64,000 nucleotides of DNA from Reichenbachiella sp. 5M10 (GCF_002742335.1 NZ_MDGR01000007.1:2608501-2672500), one strand, 5' to 3'; counted from the first letter of the stretch, positions 28,536 to 39,843 are shown. The notes: generated from the letters alone by a model not told the origin. Translations and numbers: made by a program.

Positions 28536-29750
28536 CTACCATTCAATCTCTCCGTCAAGCACACGTTCATCGAGATAGGCCCTGGTGGGCAAAAGACTCC
28601 CCGACACGATGCTGAGTCTGGAAAAATCCATGTTCTCATCCCCTCCTACAAATTTGAGCGTACGTCGGCCTCTGCCTTCCGCAAACTCAAACCGCTGGCC
28701 ACTTGCAATCTCAAGAACTAGTTCTCCTCGTACGGTCATTTCTTCTTCAAAGTAGAGCACCAATTGTCCCTCTTCTATTTCTACACCGAGGCATCTCGGA
28801 ACTTCCATTCGCTCTGGATACCACAACTGATCAAACGTCCATGCCGCAGTGAGGCTATCTACCCCAGCAAGGTTATCCTCCAACCACCCGTACGAATCAC
28901 CTGGTTGGTCCGAACCATAAAAATACTTGCGCTCTCCCCAAATGTAGGGCCGATCACGTGCTGGCTGATCAGGATAGGTCACACGATAGATCGGCTGATC
29001 AGCCATCCGCTCGCTGTACTGACAATCGATCAAGTAAAACTGAGCTTCGTAGTGATGACGTCCCAATTGAAAGCCCTGAACACCATCAAAGGAAGAGTTT
29101 TTGATCACAAATTTCTGTCGAGGATTCAACGGGGCAGCATGCCATATCGAAGCAGTAGGCTTCACTTCGTAAAAGCTCGAGCGGTCGATGTAGCACCACC
29201 CTCTAGGGCATACAAAATCCACAGCTCCCACAAATACACAGTCTCTGTGATAGTACATCCCATCCTTGTAATTCCAGAGAGACACGGTATCCCCTCCCTT
29301 GCTACGCACATCACAATGATCCAATATCGTTCGAGTCCCTACACCGTGTATCGCAAAAGCATGTGGCCCAATCTCAGGCTGGGTATTAAGGATCGTCAGG
29401 TTTTTCAACACCAAATCATCGGCGTGGACATTGACCACTGCCATACCCACCACATCAGGGTGAGCGTCCCAATCAGAGCGCAACTGACTATAGGCAATCA
29501 CCGTGCTGTCACGACTCTCTCCTACCAAAGTCAAATTGTCCCGAGTGATTCGAATTTTCTCTTCGTAACGCCCATTTTTGATAAAAACAACTACTCGTTC
29601 GTAGGTAAACATCGGCAGATGCTCCAAGGCCTCCGTGATGGTCTGGTAGTCCCCACTACCATCCTGAGCCACCGTCACATCGACATGGCTTTGGGCCTTG
29701 CCCGACAGTATGCTCATGACAACAAACAATCCGATCCATATAGACTTCAT
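28536..29750 (-). CDS. pectinesterase-like protein (CE8 family), divergent
   Basis: Carbohydrate esterase family 8, removing methyl esters from homogalacturonan in the periplasm or outside the cell. Signal peptide MKSIWIGLFVVMSILSGKAQ. Beta-helix region: DVTVAQDGSGDYQTITEALEH, IKNGRYEEKI (family GxYxE), the second Asp block GAVDFVCPRG (usual G-x-VDFIFG) carrying the nucleophile Asp, and FQLGRHH in place of the usual LGRPW. The first catalytic block is GGDT rather than QDT, so the Gln that helps stabilise the intermediate is replaced. After about residue 300 the sequence is a short beta domain not typical of CE8. Its 404 residues are longer than core CE8. It may be an active variant on a different ester. 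Stands alone on minus. Confidence 0.85.
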   Translation of the reverse strand: MKSIWIGLFVVMSILSGKAQSHVDVTVAQDGSGDYQTITEALEHLPMFTYERVVVFIKNGRYEEKIRITRDNLTLVGESRDSTVIAYSQLRSDWDAHPDVVGMAVVNVHADDLVLKNLTILNTQPEIGPHAFAIHGVGTRTILDHCDVRSKGGDTVSLWNYKDGMYYHRDCVFVGAVDFVCPRGWCYIDRSSFYEVKPTASIWHAAPLNPRQKFVIKNSSFDGVQGFQLGRHHYEAQFYLIDCQYSERMADQPIYRVTYPDQPARDRPYIWGERKYFYGSDQPGDSYGWLEDNLAGVDSLTAAWTFDQLWYPERMEVPRCLGVEIEEGQLVLYFEEEMTVRGELVLEIASGQRFEFAEGRGRRTLKFVGGDENMDFSRLSIVSGSLLPTRAYLDERVLDGEIEW

Positions 29751-29798
29751 CCCGTGAACCTAAGGAATTTCACCTCTTAAGTGAAAAAATGTTCAAAA

Positions 29799-29921
29799 AT
29801 GAATAGTCAATACGAAATACGGCTAGCCCCGAACATCTCCACCTATGATTCGAAGAGCTACATGGACGCAATAGAAATTTTCAATACGCCAATAGGCAAA
29901 ATCATAAAACGAGACTTCTAA
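29799..29921 (+). CDS. possible small protein, 40 residues
   Basis: Open frame from ATG 29799 to TAA 29921, beginning MNSQYEIRLAPNIS and ending GKIIKRDF. It has no signal peptide or membrane segment and no family I recognise. It fills most of the gap between the divergent pectinesterase-like gene and katG. It could equally be leader sequence for katG. Low confidence. Confidence 0.2.
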   Translation: MNSQYEIRLAPNISTYDSKSYMDAIEIFNTPIGKIIKRDF

Positions 29922-29941
29922 TCCCGAGCAATATTCCGTAA

Positions 29942-32245
<2,304 letters not shown>

Positions 32246-32338
32246 GTCTGAAGGATGCGCAGGCATCCAACGTACTCCATTCGATACGAAAGACTAACAC
32301 AGTGCAAGGAGCTTTTTGATAGTTCCTTGCCTTATTGC

Positions 32339-32884
32339 ATGATTATGATACATCTGATGACTATACTGAGAAAGAGTGCCAACCGCCTCTTTTTGGACAG
32401 ACACTATCTGTCCGATTTCAAATCGATGATGAGAACCCTCACCTCTGGACGTGTCATGCTGGTCTCTACTCGGTTTCGTTCGGATTTGTTTTACTCCAGC
32501 CCCAAAGCCAACAAAACGTCCATTCTAAAACTCTGGGCTCTCTATACTCAAACCAACCTAGATCAAATCAACCGCCATGACCTGATGCTCTATCATGGCC
32601 AGCAAACATCACTCACACAATATTTCCAATCGATCAACCAGCTGTCTACACACTGGTACCATTACCAACAATACAAAAAAGCTCTGGCACACACACTGGC
32701 CAATGATCCTTTCAATCCTCTCTCCCAAACGGTCCTAGCGTGCGATCAATTTTTGATCAGTCACTACCCCATCCAACGCCTGCCACTGATCGAATCCAAT
32801 GCAAAACCAAAAACACCTCCTCTCACCCAAGACACCTTCTCACTCGCCATGCGAATCATACGGGGTGATTCCCATACCAACTAA
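32339..32884 (+). CDS. hypothetical protein, 181 residues
   Basis: I do not recognise this gene. The frame is open from 32255, and I prefer the ATG at 32339 because the extra N-terminal part has no protein character. It is basic and rich in Gln, His, Tyr and Leu, with helical stretches such as SILKLWALYTQTNLDQINRHD and HWYHYQQYKKALAHTL, and no clear membrane segment. It starts 93 bp after katG. A hairpin (CAAGGAGCT/AGTTCCTTG, 32305-32329) without a T-run sits just before the chosen start. It could be a lineage-specific protein or a non-coding open frame. Confidence 0.4.
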   Translation: MIMIHLMTILRKSANRLFLDRHYLSDFKSMMRTLTSGRVMLVSTRFRSDLFYSSPKANKTSILKLWALYTQTNLDQINRHDLMLYHGQQTSLTQYFQSINQLSTHWYHYQQYKKALAHTLANDPFNPLSQTVLACDQFLISHYPIQRLPLIESNAKPKTPPLTQDTFSLAMRIIRGDSHTN

Positions 32885-32964
32885 ATGGACCAAGCAGTCA
32901 CCTCTGTCCTCCAATACAAACGATAGGACATATTACAGATGACATAGAGGTGGATTCTAACTCC

Positions 32965-33714
32965 CTAAAAAAACCAAAGTTTGATGGCCATGCCCGATAC
33001 TGCTACGATGAGGAAGTAGCGAATCCATTTGTCTCCTTTGGCGACACTCCATTGGCTGGCAGCCCAACCACCGATGGCAGTCCCACAACCCAGTGTCAAC
33101 CCGATGATCCAGTCAATCTGACCTTCCCACACGAATACCACCAATGAAAAGAAGGTGTACACGAGTGCCACGAAAACCTTGATGCTATTGACCTTGACCA
33201 GCTTCATCTTGTTGACCATACTCAGGGTAGCCATGATGATAAATCCTATCCCCGCATGAATGAATCCACCGTAGATTCCGATAAAAAAGAAGAGTACGAT
33301 ACTGGTGATTCGCTTGGACAGAGACATGTCTTCCTCTAGGTTCTCACGTGGTTTGGCCGTACCGAATATCGTCATCAACAAAACCACAACCATCACCACC
33401 GCGAGGATTTGGTTAAACAACTCTTCCTCGATATCGATGGCAACTTTTGCACCGATCACTGCACCGATCAGTGAACTAATCGAGAGCCATATCGCAAAAG
33501 GAAAGGCAGAGACGCCCTTGCTCGAAAAACCGCGTACAGCGAAGATATTTTGCATGAATATGCCGACACGATTGGTTCCATTGGCAACTGAGGGAGGCAG
33601 CCCCATAAAGATCAGCACAGGTAATGTCAGCAGCGATCCTCCTCCTGCCACGACATTGATAAACCCACACAACAACCCTACTCCAAACACTAGTAGATAG
33701 TGATAATACTCCAT
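32965..33714 (-). CDS. TSUP/TauE-SafE-family membrane permease
   Basis: Inner-membrane carrier of the TauE/SafE family, whose members export or import sulfite, sulfonates or small organic anions. I start at ATG 33714 (MEYYHYLLVFGVGLLCG), 2 bp after the folK stop. Eight or so membrane segments. Family repeats: the first at GFINVVAGGGSLLTLPVLIFMGLPPSVANGTNRVG (the GGGS and NGTNR blocks are hallmarks), the second at GGFIHAGIGFIIMATLSMVNKMKLVKVNSIK. The length of 249 residues is normal. Probably co-transcribed with folK, a chance grouping as far as I can see. Confidence 0.93.
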   Translation of the reverse strand: MEYYHYLLVFGVGLLCGFINVVAGGGSLLTLPVLIFMGLPPSVANGTNRVGIFMQNIFAVRGFSSKGVSAFPFAIWLSISSLIGAVIGAKVAIDIEEELFNQILAVVMVVVLLMTIFGTAKPRENLEEDMSLSKRITSIVLFFFIGIYGGFIHAGIGFIIMATLSMVNKMKLVKVNSIKVFVALVYTFFSLVVFVWEGQIDWIIGLTLGCGTAIGGWAASQWSVAKGDKWIRYFLIVAVSGMAIKLWFF

Positions 33715-33716
33715 AT

Positions 33717-34196
33717 TTATACTGATTTGACTTCTAATACATCTTTGCACTCTTCCAAAAGATCCAGTTGGGACTTGCCCAACACGGGATGGACAAAATC
33801 ACGTGCTATCTCTACCAAAGGCACCAAAGTAAATCGTCTGTTTTGGATCTGAGGGTGAGGAATCACCAGATTGCTTTGGTTGATCACCTCCTTGTCGTAG
33901 TACAACACATCGATATCTATGAGCCTAGTCCCCCATCGTTCGTAGCGGACACGTCCGAGTTCTTTTTCGATCGTAAGACAGAGACGCAGGACCTCTACCG
34001 GTACACAATCCGTCTCCACCTTTAGCACCTGATTGAGAAAATCCTCCTGATCCTCCTTGCCCCAAGCCGACGTACGATAAATCGACGAAGCTGTAATAAC
34101 CTGTCCGATTTCGTTACTAATACGACCAAATGCTTGTTGCAAATTGGTTTCCTTTTCGCCCATATTGGTACCTAACAGCAGGAAGCAAACACTCAT
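33717..34196 (-). CDS. folK: 2-amino-4-hydroxy-6-hydroxymethyldihydropteridine pyrophosphokinase
   Basis: HPPK, which transfers pyrophosphate from ATP to the pterin precursor in folate synthesis. Motifs: LLLGTNMGEKETNLQQA at the start, FLNQVLKVET in the middle, the family signature WGTRLIDIDVLYYD with the magnesium-binding Asp pair (LIDIDVL), and IPHPQIQNRRFTLVPLVEIA. The length of 159 residues is typical for the monofunctional enzyme. It is divergent from sppA, with 79 bp between them, and is followed by the TSUP permease gene. Confidence 0.96.
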   Translation of the reverse strand: MSVCFLLLGTNMGEKETNLQQAFGRISNEIGQVITASSIYRTSAWGKEDQEDFLNQVLKVETDCVPVEVLRLCLTIEKELGRVRYERWGTRLIDIDVLYYDKEVINQSNLVIPHPQIQNRRFTLVPLVEIARDFVHPVLGKSQLDLLEECKDVLEVKSV

Positions 34197-34275
34197 GAAT
34201 TATTTTTTTGTATTTTTAAACGTGTGAAGTTGAATAGCTTTGCAATATCCCCCAAATTAATCGTAACATAATCGT

Positions 34276-36030
34276 ATGACTTTTTTAAAATCTGTATTCT
34301 CCACGCTCGTCGGGCTGCTTATTTTCAGCTTTGTGATCGGCTTTTTCTTCTTTGTCACCATTGCAGGCCTCATCGCGATCAGCTCTGACGAAGCGCCCGA
34401 AATCACCCCTAACTCCGTCTTGACACTGAACCTCAGTGGATTCATCCACGAGCGCGTGGCGGAGGACCCATTCAAGGATCTATTTCCTGAATCTGCTGAC
34501 AACAAACTCGCGCTACTCGAAACCATCGAGACCATCGCTCGTGCCAAAACCGACGACAACATCAAAGGCATCTACCTTCGTCATGGAGGAATAAGTGGTG
34601 GCTACTCGGCGCTACACGAGATACGTGCCGCTTTGGAAGATTTCAAATCCAGTGGTAAATTTATCTACAGCTACGCAGAGTACATGCCTGAGGCCAATTA
34701 CTACGTCGCGTCAGTCGCAGACGAGATCTACCTCAATCCCGCCGGTGGCATGGAATTCAACGGCTTGTCGGCCAACGTCTCTTTCTTCAAAGGACTATTA
34801 GACAAACTCGATATCGAGGCACAGATCTTCCGTGTAGGCACCTACAAAAGCGCCGTGGAACCGTTTTTCCGAAAAGACCTCAGTGAAGCCAACCGGGAGC
34901 AGATGACCTCATTCATCAACGACATCTACGACAATTACCTCCTCAATGTGAGTGAGACTCGTGGGATCGCACTGGACAAACTACGTGGAATATCGGATCA
35001 GATGCTTGCTCGTGAGCCAGAGGATGCACTCGAACTCGGCCTCATCACCGCCGTAGATTACGAAAACGGCATCAAAGACAAAATGAGAGAAGCGCTCGGT
35101 TTGGAGAAAGACGAGGACATCCAATCAATCAACCTGCAGGCATATGCCAAATCCAACTCACCTACCTACTCCTCCAACAAAGTGGCGGTCATCGTCGCAG
35201 AGGGTGAAATCGTATCAGGCAAAGGAGACACCGAAACGGTAGGCTCTGACAAATTCGTCAAAGCCATCCGAGATGCGCGCAAAAGCGACCGTGTCAAAGC
35301 AGTCGTCATACGCATCAACTCCCCTGGAGGATCGGCACTCGCTTCTGATGTGATGTGGAACGAAATCATGCTCACCAAAGCTGTAAAGCCTGTCATCGCT
35401 AGTATGTCTACGGTAGCAGCTTCGGGCGGATACTACATGGCCATGCCCTGCGACACGATCGTCGCTCAGCCTATGACCATCACTGGATCGATCGGTATCT
35501 TCGGGATGATCCCCAACATGGGCGGCTTCCTCGAAAACAAACTCGGCATCACCAATGACGGTGTGAGTACGGGAGAGTTTTCCAACCTATACCGTGTATC
35601 AAGCGCACTCAATGAAGGCGAAAAAGCCATCATCCAAAATATGGTAGAAAGCGGCTATGAGTCCTTTACCTCCAAAGCAGCTCAAGGCCGAAACATGAGC
35701 ATCGATGATCTCAAGGCTGTAGCATCCGGTAGAGTATGGACAGGTGCACAGGCCAAAGAAAACGGATTGGTCGACGTACTCGGTAGCTACAACGACGCAG
35801 TAGAACTCGCTGCAAATGCTGCCAATCTCGACGGAGACTACATGATATCCTACTACCCTGCCCTCAAGACCAAGTGGGAGGAGCTCCTCGGCAGCATGGC
35901 CAACGAAGCGGAAGCCAGAATCATGAAAAACAAGTATGGCACCATGGCCGAATATGTCGAAAAAGTAAAAGAACTAGAATCTTACAAAGGTATTCAGGCG
36001 AGAATGCCATTTGAAATAGAAATTAAATAG
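34276..36030 (+). CDS. sppA: signal peptide peptidase SppA, 67K type
   Basis: Membrane-anchored serine protease of the S49 family that degrades cleaved signal peptides. N-terminal membrane anchor (residues 7-35, VFSTLVGLLIFSFVIGFFFFV). The long form has two peptidase-like halves: the general base Lys191 lies in RVGTYKSAVEPF in the first, and the nucleophile Ser383 in VAASGGYYMA in the second, the expected Lys-Ser pair from different halves. Other motifs: INSPGGSALASDVMWNEI and ITGSIGIFGMIPN. The 584 residues match the 67K type. Preceded by a divergent folK. Confidence 0.96.
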   Translation: MTFLKSVFSTLVGLLIFSFVIGFFFFVTIAGLIAISSDEAPEITPNSVLTLNLSGFIHERVAEDPFKDLFPESADNKLALLETIETIARAKTDDNIKGIYLRHGGISGGYSALHEIRAALEDFKSSGKFIYSYAEYMPEANYYVASVADEIYLNPAGGMEFNGLSANVSFFKGLLDKLDIEAQIFRVGTYKSAVEPFFRKDLSEANREQMTSFINDIYDNYLLNVSETRGIALDKLRGISDQMLAREPEDALELGLITAVDYENGIKDKMREALGLEKDEDIQSINLQAYAKSNSPTYSSNKVAVIVAEGEIVSGKGDTETVGSDKFVKAIRDARKSDRVKAVVIRINSPGGSALASDVMWNEIMLTKAVKPVIASMSTVAASGGYYMAMPCDTIVAQPMTITGSIGIFGMIPNMGGFLENKLGITNDGVSTGEFSNLYRVSSALNEGEKAIIQNMVESGYESFTSKAAQGRNMSIDDLKAVASGRVWTGAQAKENGLVDVLGSYNDAVELAANAANLDGDYMISYYPALKTKWEELLGSMANEAEARIMKNKYGTMAEYVEKVKELESYKGIQARMPFEIEIK

Positions 36031-36087
36031 TTTTACGGCTCAATTAGATTATAACCCCTCTGGGGTCAAGCATAAATATTCGATTCA

Positions 36088-37095
36088 ATGATTATAAGAA
36101 ACGATTGGACTAGAGAAGAAATCACGGAGATATACAACACGCCTGTCATGGACTTGATCTACCGCGCGGCGACCGTGCACAGAGCCTACCATGACCCCAA
36201 CGAAGTGCAAGTATGTACGCTACTCTCTGTCAAAACGGGTGGATGCCCCGAAGACTGTGCCTATTGTCCGCAAGCAGCACGATATCATACGGATGTCAAA
36301 GTAGAGAAGCTCATGGACGTAGACAAGGTCATCAAAGCTGCGGCTGACGCCAAAGAAGCAGGAAGTACTAGATTCTGTATGGGTGCTGCCTGGAGAGAAG
36401 TTCGCGACAACAGGGATTTTGACAAAGTCCTCGAAATGGTCAAAGGTGTCAACACCATGGGTATGGAAGTATGCTGTACTCTCGGCATGCTGACCGAAGA
36501 CCAAGCAGAGAAACTCAAAGACGCTGGGCTATACGCCTACAATCACAACCTAGACACCTCAGAGGAACACTACGAAGAGATCATCTCTACCCGTACCTAT
36601 GACGACAGGCTAGATACCCTCAACAACGTGAGAAAGGCCAAAATATCAGTTTGTTCTGGCGGGATCATCGGATTGGGAGAAAACCACGACGACAGAGTCG
36701 GTATGCTACACACCCTCGCAACACTCGTCGAGCATCCTGAATCTGTCCCTGTCAATGCACTGGTACCTGTAGAAGGAACTCCACTCGAAGATCAGCCGAG
36801 AGTATCGATCTGGGAGATGATTCGAATGATCGCTACGGCACGTATCATCATGCCTACCGCTATGGTCAGACTATCCGCTGGCCGTGTCCGCATGAGTGTC
36901 GAAGAGCAAGCGATGTGCTTCCTCGCAGGAGCCAACTCGATCTTCGCAGGAGACAAGCTACTCACCACTCCAAACCCTGAGGAAGATATGGACAAGCAAA
37001 TGTTCCAGACGCTGAACCTAAAACCACGAGCATCTTTCAAAGATCAAGAGCCAGCAGTAGAGTTCAAGCAAATTCCTGAGCAACAAGAGGCCTAA
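36088..37095 (+). CDS. bioB: biotin synthase
   Basis: Radical-SAM enzyme that inserts sulfur into dethiobiotin. The SAM-binding 4Fe-4S cluster ligands are Cys53-x3-Cys57-x2-Cys60 in [12 protein letters not shown]. Further conserved features: [50 protein letters not shown], and SGGIIGLGE, followed by the C-terminal Arg in [10 protein letters not shown] that belongs to the 2Fe-2S site. The length of 335 residues is normal. It is followed by a terminator and no other bio genes are in the window, so biotin genes are dispersed here. Confidence 0.97.
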   Translation: MIIRNDWTREEITEIYNTPVMDLIYRAATVHRAYHDPNEVQVCTLLSVKTGGCPEDCAYCPQAARYHTDVKVEKLMDVDKVIKAAADAKEAGSTRFCMGAAWREVRDNRDFDKVLEMVKGVNTMGMEVCCTLGMLTEDQAEKLKDAGLYAYNHNLDTSEEHYEEIISTRTYDDRLDTLNNVRKAKISVCSGGIIGLGENHDDRVGMLHTLATLVEHPESVPVNALVPVEGTPLEDQPRVSIWEMIRMIATARIIMPTAMVRLSAGRVRMSVEEQAMCFLAGANSIFAGDKLLTTPNPEEDMDKQMFQTLNLKPRASFKDQEPAVEFKQIPEQQEA

Positions 37096-37121
37096 GACCT
37101 CTTGCACTGCATACAACATTG

Positions 37122-37147
37122 AAAAGGTCAGCAATAGCTGACCTTTT
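37122..37147 (+). terminator. intrinsic terminator after bioB
   Basis: Stem AAAAGGTCAGC / GCTGACCTTTT around an AATA loop, followed by further Ts, 26 bp past the bioB stop. Confidence 0.85.
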
Positions 37148-37177
37148 TTTGTTACTGACCCTACCACTCCAGGCCAA

Positions 37178-37762
37178 TTAATCTCTTCCAAATACCAAGT
37201 CCAACACCATGTCGCGACAATGGATAAAATCCCTTCGATCAACAGTAGGAAACTTCTCTTGAAGGCTGTTTTCAGCGTAGGTAGTGCTTATTCGATGAGC
37301 GACAGGCGATATCAATTCAAATTCATCCGTTACTCCATCGTAGATATGCATCGTGACACCTGTCCCATCACCATTGTCGCGCTGACGTAGATTCAATGCC
37401 CCATGCTTCAGCTCATAAAAACCCGTTTGAGACATCGCGTCCAAAAGGTCCTCAAACTTCCTGCTACTATACTTCATTCTTTTCTCTCTCTGATGGACGG
37501 GTCGATTGTGATCCCCTCTCACGAATGTCCAACGTATCAGTCTCCATTCGCGCCCCGTGTACCCGAACACATAATATATTTCATCTTCGTGCCAATGAGA
37601 ACTCTGATGGAATGAAAGAATATAGTCATACCTAGAGACAAAATTCTCTCTGACCAAGGACTGCTTAGATTCCTCGGCCGTCACGTTTGACTCAAAGTCA
37701 GACAGCTGAGCCAGGGCATTCAGGGAGCAGATCATTAAAACAAATGCAATGAATTTAGACAT
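37178..37762 (-). CDS. hypothetical secreted protein, 194 residues
   Basis: Unknown function. I start at ATG 37762 (MSKFIAFVLMICSLNALAQ), which is a clear Sec signal peptide; a longer frame to 37891 would overlap the Kazal gene and adds Cys-rich non-protein-like sequence. The mature part is a single small domain with several Arg, Asp and aromatic residues (YDYILSFHQSSHW, YYVFGYTGREWRLIRWTFV, MHIYDGVTDEFELIS) and no metal or catalytic motif I know. It is monocistronic in appearance, downstream of the Kazal lipoprotein on the same strand. Confidence 0.75.
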   Translation of the reverse strand: MSKFIAFVLMICSLNALAQLSDFESNVTAEESKQSLVRENFVSRYDYILSFHQSSHWHEDEIYYVFGYTGREWRLIRWTFVRGDHNRPVHQREKRMKYSSRKFEDLLDAMSQTGFYELKHGALNLRQRDNGDGTGVTMHIYDGVTDEFELISPVAHRISTTYAENSLQEKFPTVDRRDFIHCRDMVLDLVFGRD

Positions 37763-37845
37763 CAACCAAACCGCTTTTCTACAGCACAATCTAGTGGATT
37801 GGCAGATCAGAGTCAAGCATGGCAACAGTACTTGTCTAGGCCACC

Positions 37846-38064
37846 CTACTCCTCGCAGGCCCCTGGCGCAAAATCCGTGATCCCCACACATAGTGCTGCA
37901 CAGTCATTGCCATAGGTCTTGTTGTTGCAGCCACAGACAGGGTTGTACTCATAGGTACACATACAAGCTACATCTAGCACGGTCGCTTCTTCACAATCTG
38001 AACTTTCGTCCCGACAGGCTACTATTGTACCCCAGATCAGTATCATCATCGCATATTTCTTCAT
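37846..38064 (-). CDS. Kazal-type protease inhibitor-like lipoprotein
   Basis: Small predicted lipoprotein with one Kazal-type domain, the fold of serine-protease inhibitors. The 72-residue product has a signal peptide with lipobox IVAC near residue 17 and then a Kazal pattern: CMCTYEYNPVCGCNNKTYGNDCAALC through PGAC, with the typical N-PVCG core, the Tyr-x-N-x-C segment and six Cys available for three disulfides. It is followed on the same strand by a small secreted protein of unknown function. The start at 38064 is set by the signal peptide. Target protease unknown; it may protect the cell from external or self proteases, which is inference. Confidence 0.85.
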   Translation of the reverse strand: MKKYAMMILIWGTIVACRDESSDCEEATVLDVACMCTYEYNPVCGCNNKTYGNDCAALCVGITDFAPGACEE

Positions 38065-38478
38065 ACCTCAACGACCCTCTGAAAGCGGAAAGGGTTGGAA
38101 TCAGGAGTCTACTATTCAAAAATCGTGGTTTCAAACACGACTCGATTTGGTCGTTTTCCTCAAATACACTGAGCAAGCATTGGGACCAAAGCACGATCAA
38201 CATAGACGTGGTATGGATCGATTATGCCCCAATGAGCAACATTCTATCGATTAATAGACTACCTTTATTGCTGGATTATTTATCCGTTGACTTTGATCAA
38301 ACGCTCACTTCCCCGCAGCGCACATGCTAGACCCCTCTTTTTGGTCTATTTGATAAACGAAACCATAGTTGTCACCTGATGTCTGACTGCTAGATACTAA
38401 CCCACATTAGGAGTTTTTCACTGACGCTTTGCCTACTGCATTGATCTGCAACCCGTCTCTTTCATAACAGCGAATCAC
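38065..38478. other. 414-bp region with no gene recognised
   Basis: Between the leftward Kazal gene and the rightward PNT-fold enzyme. A plus-strand open frame crosses from inside the Kazal gene to 38330, but the product is rich in Ser, His, Leu and Arg and its first half is antisense to a real gene; I do not accept it. No terminator or clear repeat seen. Confidence 0.5.
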
Positions 38479-39627
38479 ATGACTTTATTGACCATGGGTG
38501 TCATTGGCACATCCAAAAAAGAGGACGAACGACGTGTCCCCATCCACCCGGAGCATTTGAATAGACTACCCGAATCCATTCGCAAGCAACTCATCTTCGA
38601 AAAAGGATACGGCAAGCCCTTCAATCTATCGGACGAACAAATCGGAGAACAAGTAGGTGGTGTAGCCTCACGGGACGAAATCCTCACAGACATAGGCTCC
38701 ACCATCATAGCCAAACCCATACAATCTGATCTCGAGCAAATCAAAGCAGGCGGTATAGTCTGGGGGTACCCACATTGTGCCCAACAAAGCCAAATCACCC
38801 AAACAGCCATAGACAAAAAACTCACCTTGATAGCCTTCGAGGACATGTATGCCTGGCACCCCAGCGGTCAAGTAGGCCGACACACCTTCTACAAAAACAA
38901 CGAGATGGCGGGCTACAGTGCTGTCATACATGCCCTACAACTCAAAGGAATCGACGGCCACTACGGCAACCAAAGGAAAGTCATCATCTTCAGTTTTGGA
39001 GCGGTGAGTCGTGGAGCCATCTACGCCCTCAAGGCCCATGGGTTCAGAGACATCACCATCTGCATCCAACGCCCCGATCACGAGGTGCGAGAAGAAGTAC
39101 TCGATGTACACTATGTCCGAATCAGAAAAGGCACAGCCAACGAACCTCGCTTGCTCTTGGTCGAGCATGACGGATCCGAGCGTCCCCTCCAAGACCTCAT
39201 ACACGAGTCAGAGATCATAATCAACGGGACGTTCCAAGACACGGACGATCCGATGAACTATGTCAATGAAGACGAAAAATCCTGTCTGAGACCAGGCAGC
39301 CTGATCATAGACGTGAGCTGCGACGAAGGAATGGGCTTCTATTTCGCCAAGCCGACCACATTCAAACAACCCATGATCTCGATAGGTACGGTCGACTACT
39401 ACGCCGTAGACCACACCCCGAGTTATTTTTGGGAAAGTGCCTCTCGGTCTATTTCTGCAGCACTGGTCGTACACATCCCCGCTGTGATCAAAGGGCGAGC
39501 CAGCTGGGCAGAAAATCAAACCATACAAAATGCCATCAATATAGACCAAGGTGTGATCGTCAAAGACCACATCTTGCGATTCCAAGACAGACAGGCCAAG
39601 TACCCTCACGCCGCCCTACAATCCTAG
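38479..39627 (+). CDS. alanine dehydrogenase/PNT-fold enzyme, N5-(carboxyethyl)ornithine synthase-like
   Basis: NAD(P)-linked amino-acid dehydrogenase related to alanine dehydrogenase, closest in character to N5-(carboxyethyl)ornithine synthase, which joins pyruvate and ornithine. N-terminal PNT-type block MGVIGTSKKEDERRVPIHPEHL, with the Arg and Lys residues used for pyruvate binding in the family. Central FKNNEMAGYSAV and nucleotide-fold KVIIFSFGAVSRGAIYALKAHG. The later blocks IIINGTFQDTDDP, PGSLIIDVSCDEGMGF and AVDHTPSYFWESASRSIS resemble the carboxyethylornithine enzyme more than true Ald. Family assignment is firm; the substrate is inference from memory of that relative. The start may be Met6 at 38494. 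The length of 382 residues fits. Monocistronic. Confidence 0.75.
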   Translation: MTLLTMGVIGTSKKEDERRVPIHPEHLNRLPESIRKQLIFEKGYGKPFNLSDEQIGEQVGGVASRDEILTDIGSTIIAKPIQSDLEQIKAGGIVWGYPHCAQQSQITQTAIDKKLTLIAFEDMYAWHPSGQVGRHTFYKNNEMAGYSAVIHALQLKGIDGHYGNQRKVIIFSFGAVSRGAIYALKAHGFRDITICIQRPDHEVREEVLDVHYVRIRKGTANEPRLLLVEHDGSERPLQDLIHESEIIINGTFQDTDDPMNYVNEDEKSCLRPGSLIIDVSCDEGMGFYFAKPTTFKQPMISIGTVDYYAVDHTPSYFWESASRSISAALVVHIPAVIKGRASWAENQTIQNAINIDQGVIVKDHILRFQDRQAKYPHAALQS

Positions 39628-39652
39628 CGACACTAGGGCGCCAACAGGCCTT

Positions 39653-39693
39653 GACCCCATCGAAAGTGGAAAACTCCCACTTTCGATGGGGTC
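39653..39693 (+). terminator. long hairpin after the PNT-fold gene
   Basis: A 17-bp perfect stem beginning GACCCCATCGAAAG, loop of 7 nt, 26 bp beyond the stop. The following T-run is short (GTTTC), so it is a weak intrinsic terminator or an mRNA 3'-end hairpin. Confidence 0.55.
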
Positions 39694-39843
39694 GTTTCAT
39701 TGTCAGCACAGCGTATACTCTGATGTATCCACCATCTACCTATTGGATAGGAGACAAAGGCTAAAGCAAAAGGTTCCTTGGTGTATATTTGTACAAAGAC
39801 AACTTATCTACCCAATACAAAGGCATCCTTTCACTTTTCTACT

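Noticed and set aside
28764-29780. 338-residue plus-strand frame antisense to the pectinesterase-like gene
   Set aside because: Shadow; the CE8-type motifs on minus are decisive.
32255-32338. Upstream extension of the 181-residue hypothetical protein
   Set aside because: No protein-like composition, and it contains a hairpin just before the preferred ATG.
37893-38330. 145-residue plus-strand frame
   Set aside because: Its first half is antisense to the Kazal gene and the rest is unstructured Ser/His/Leu/Arg-rich sequence.
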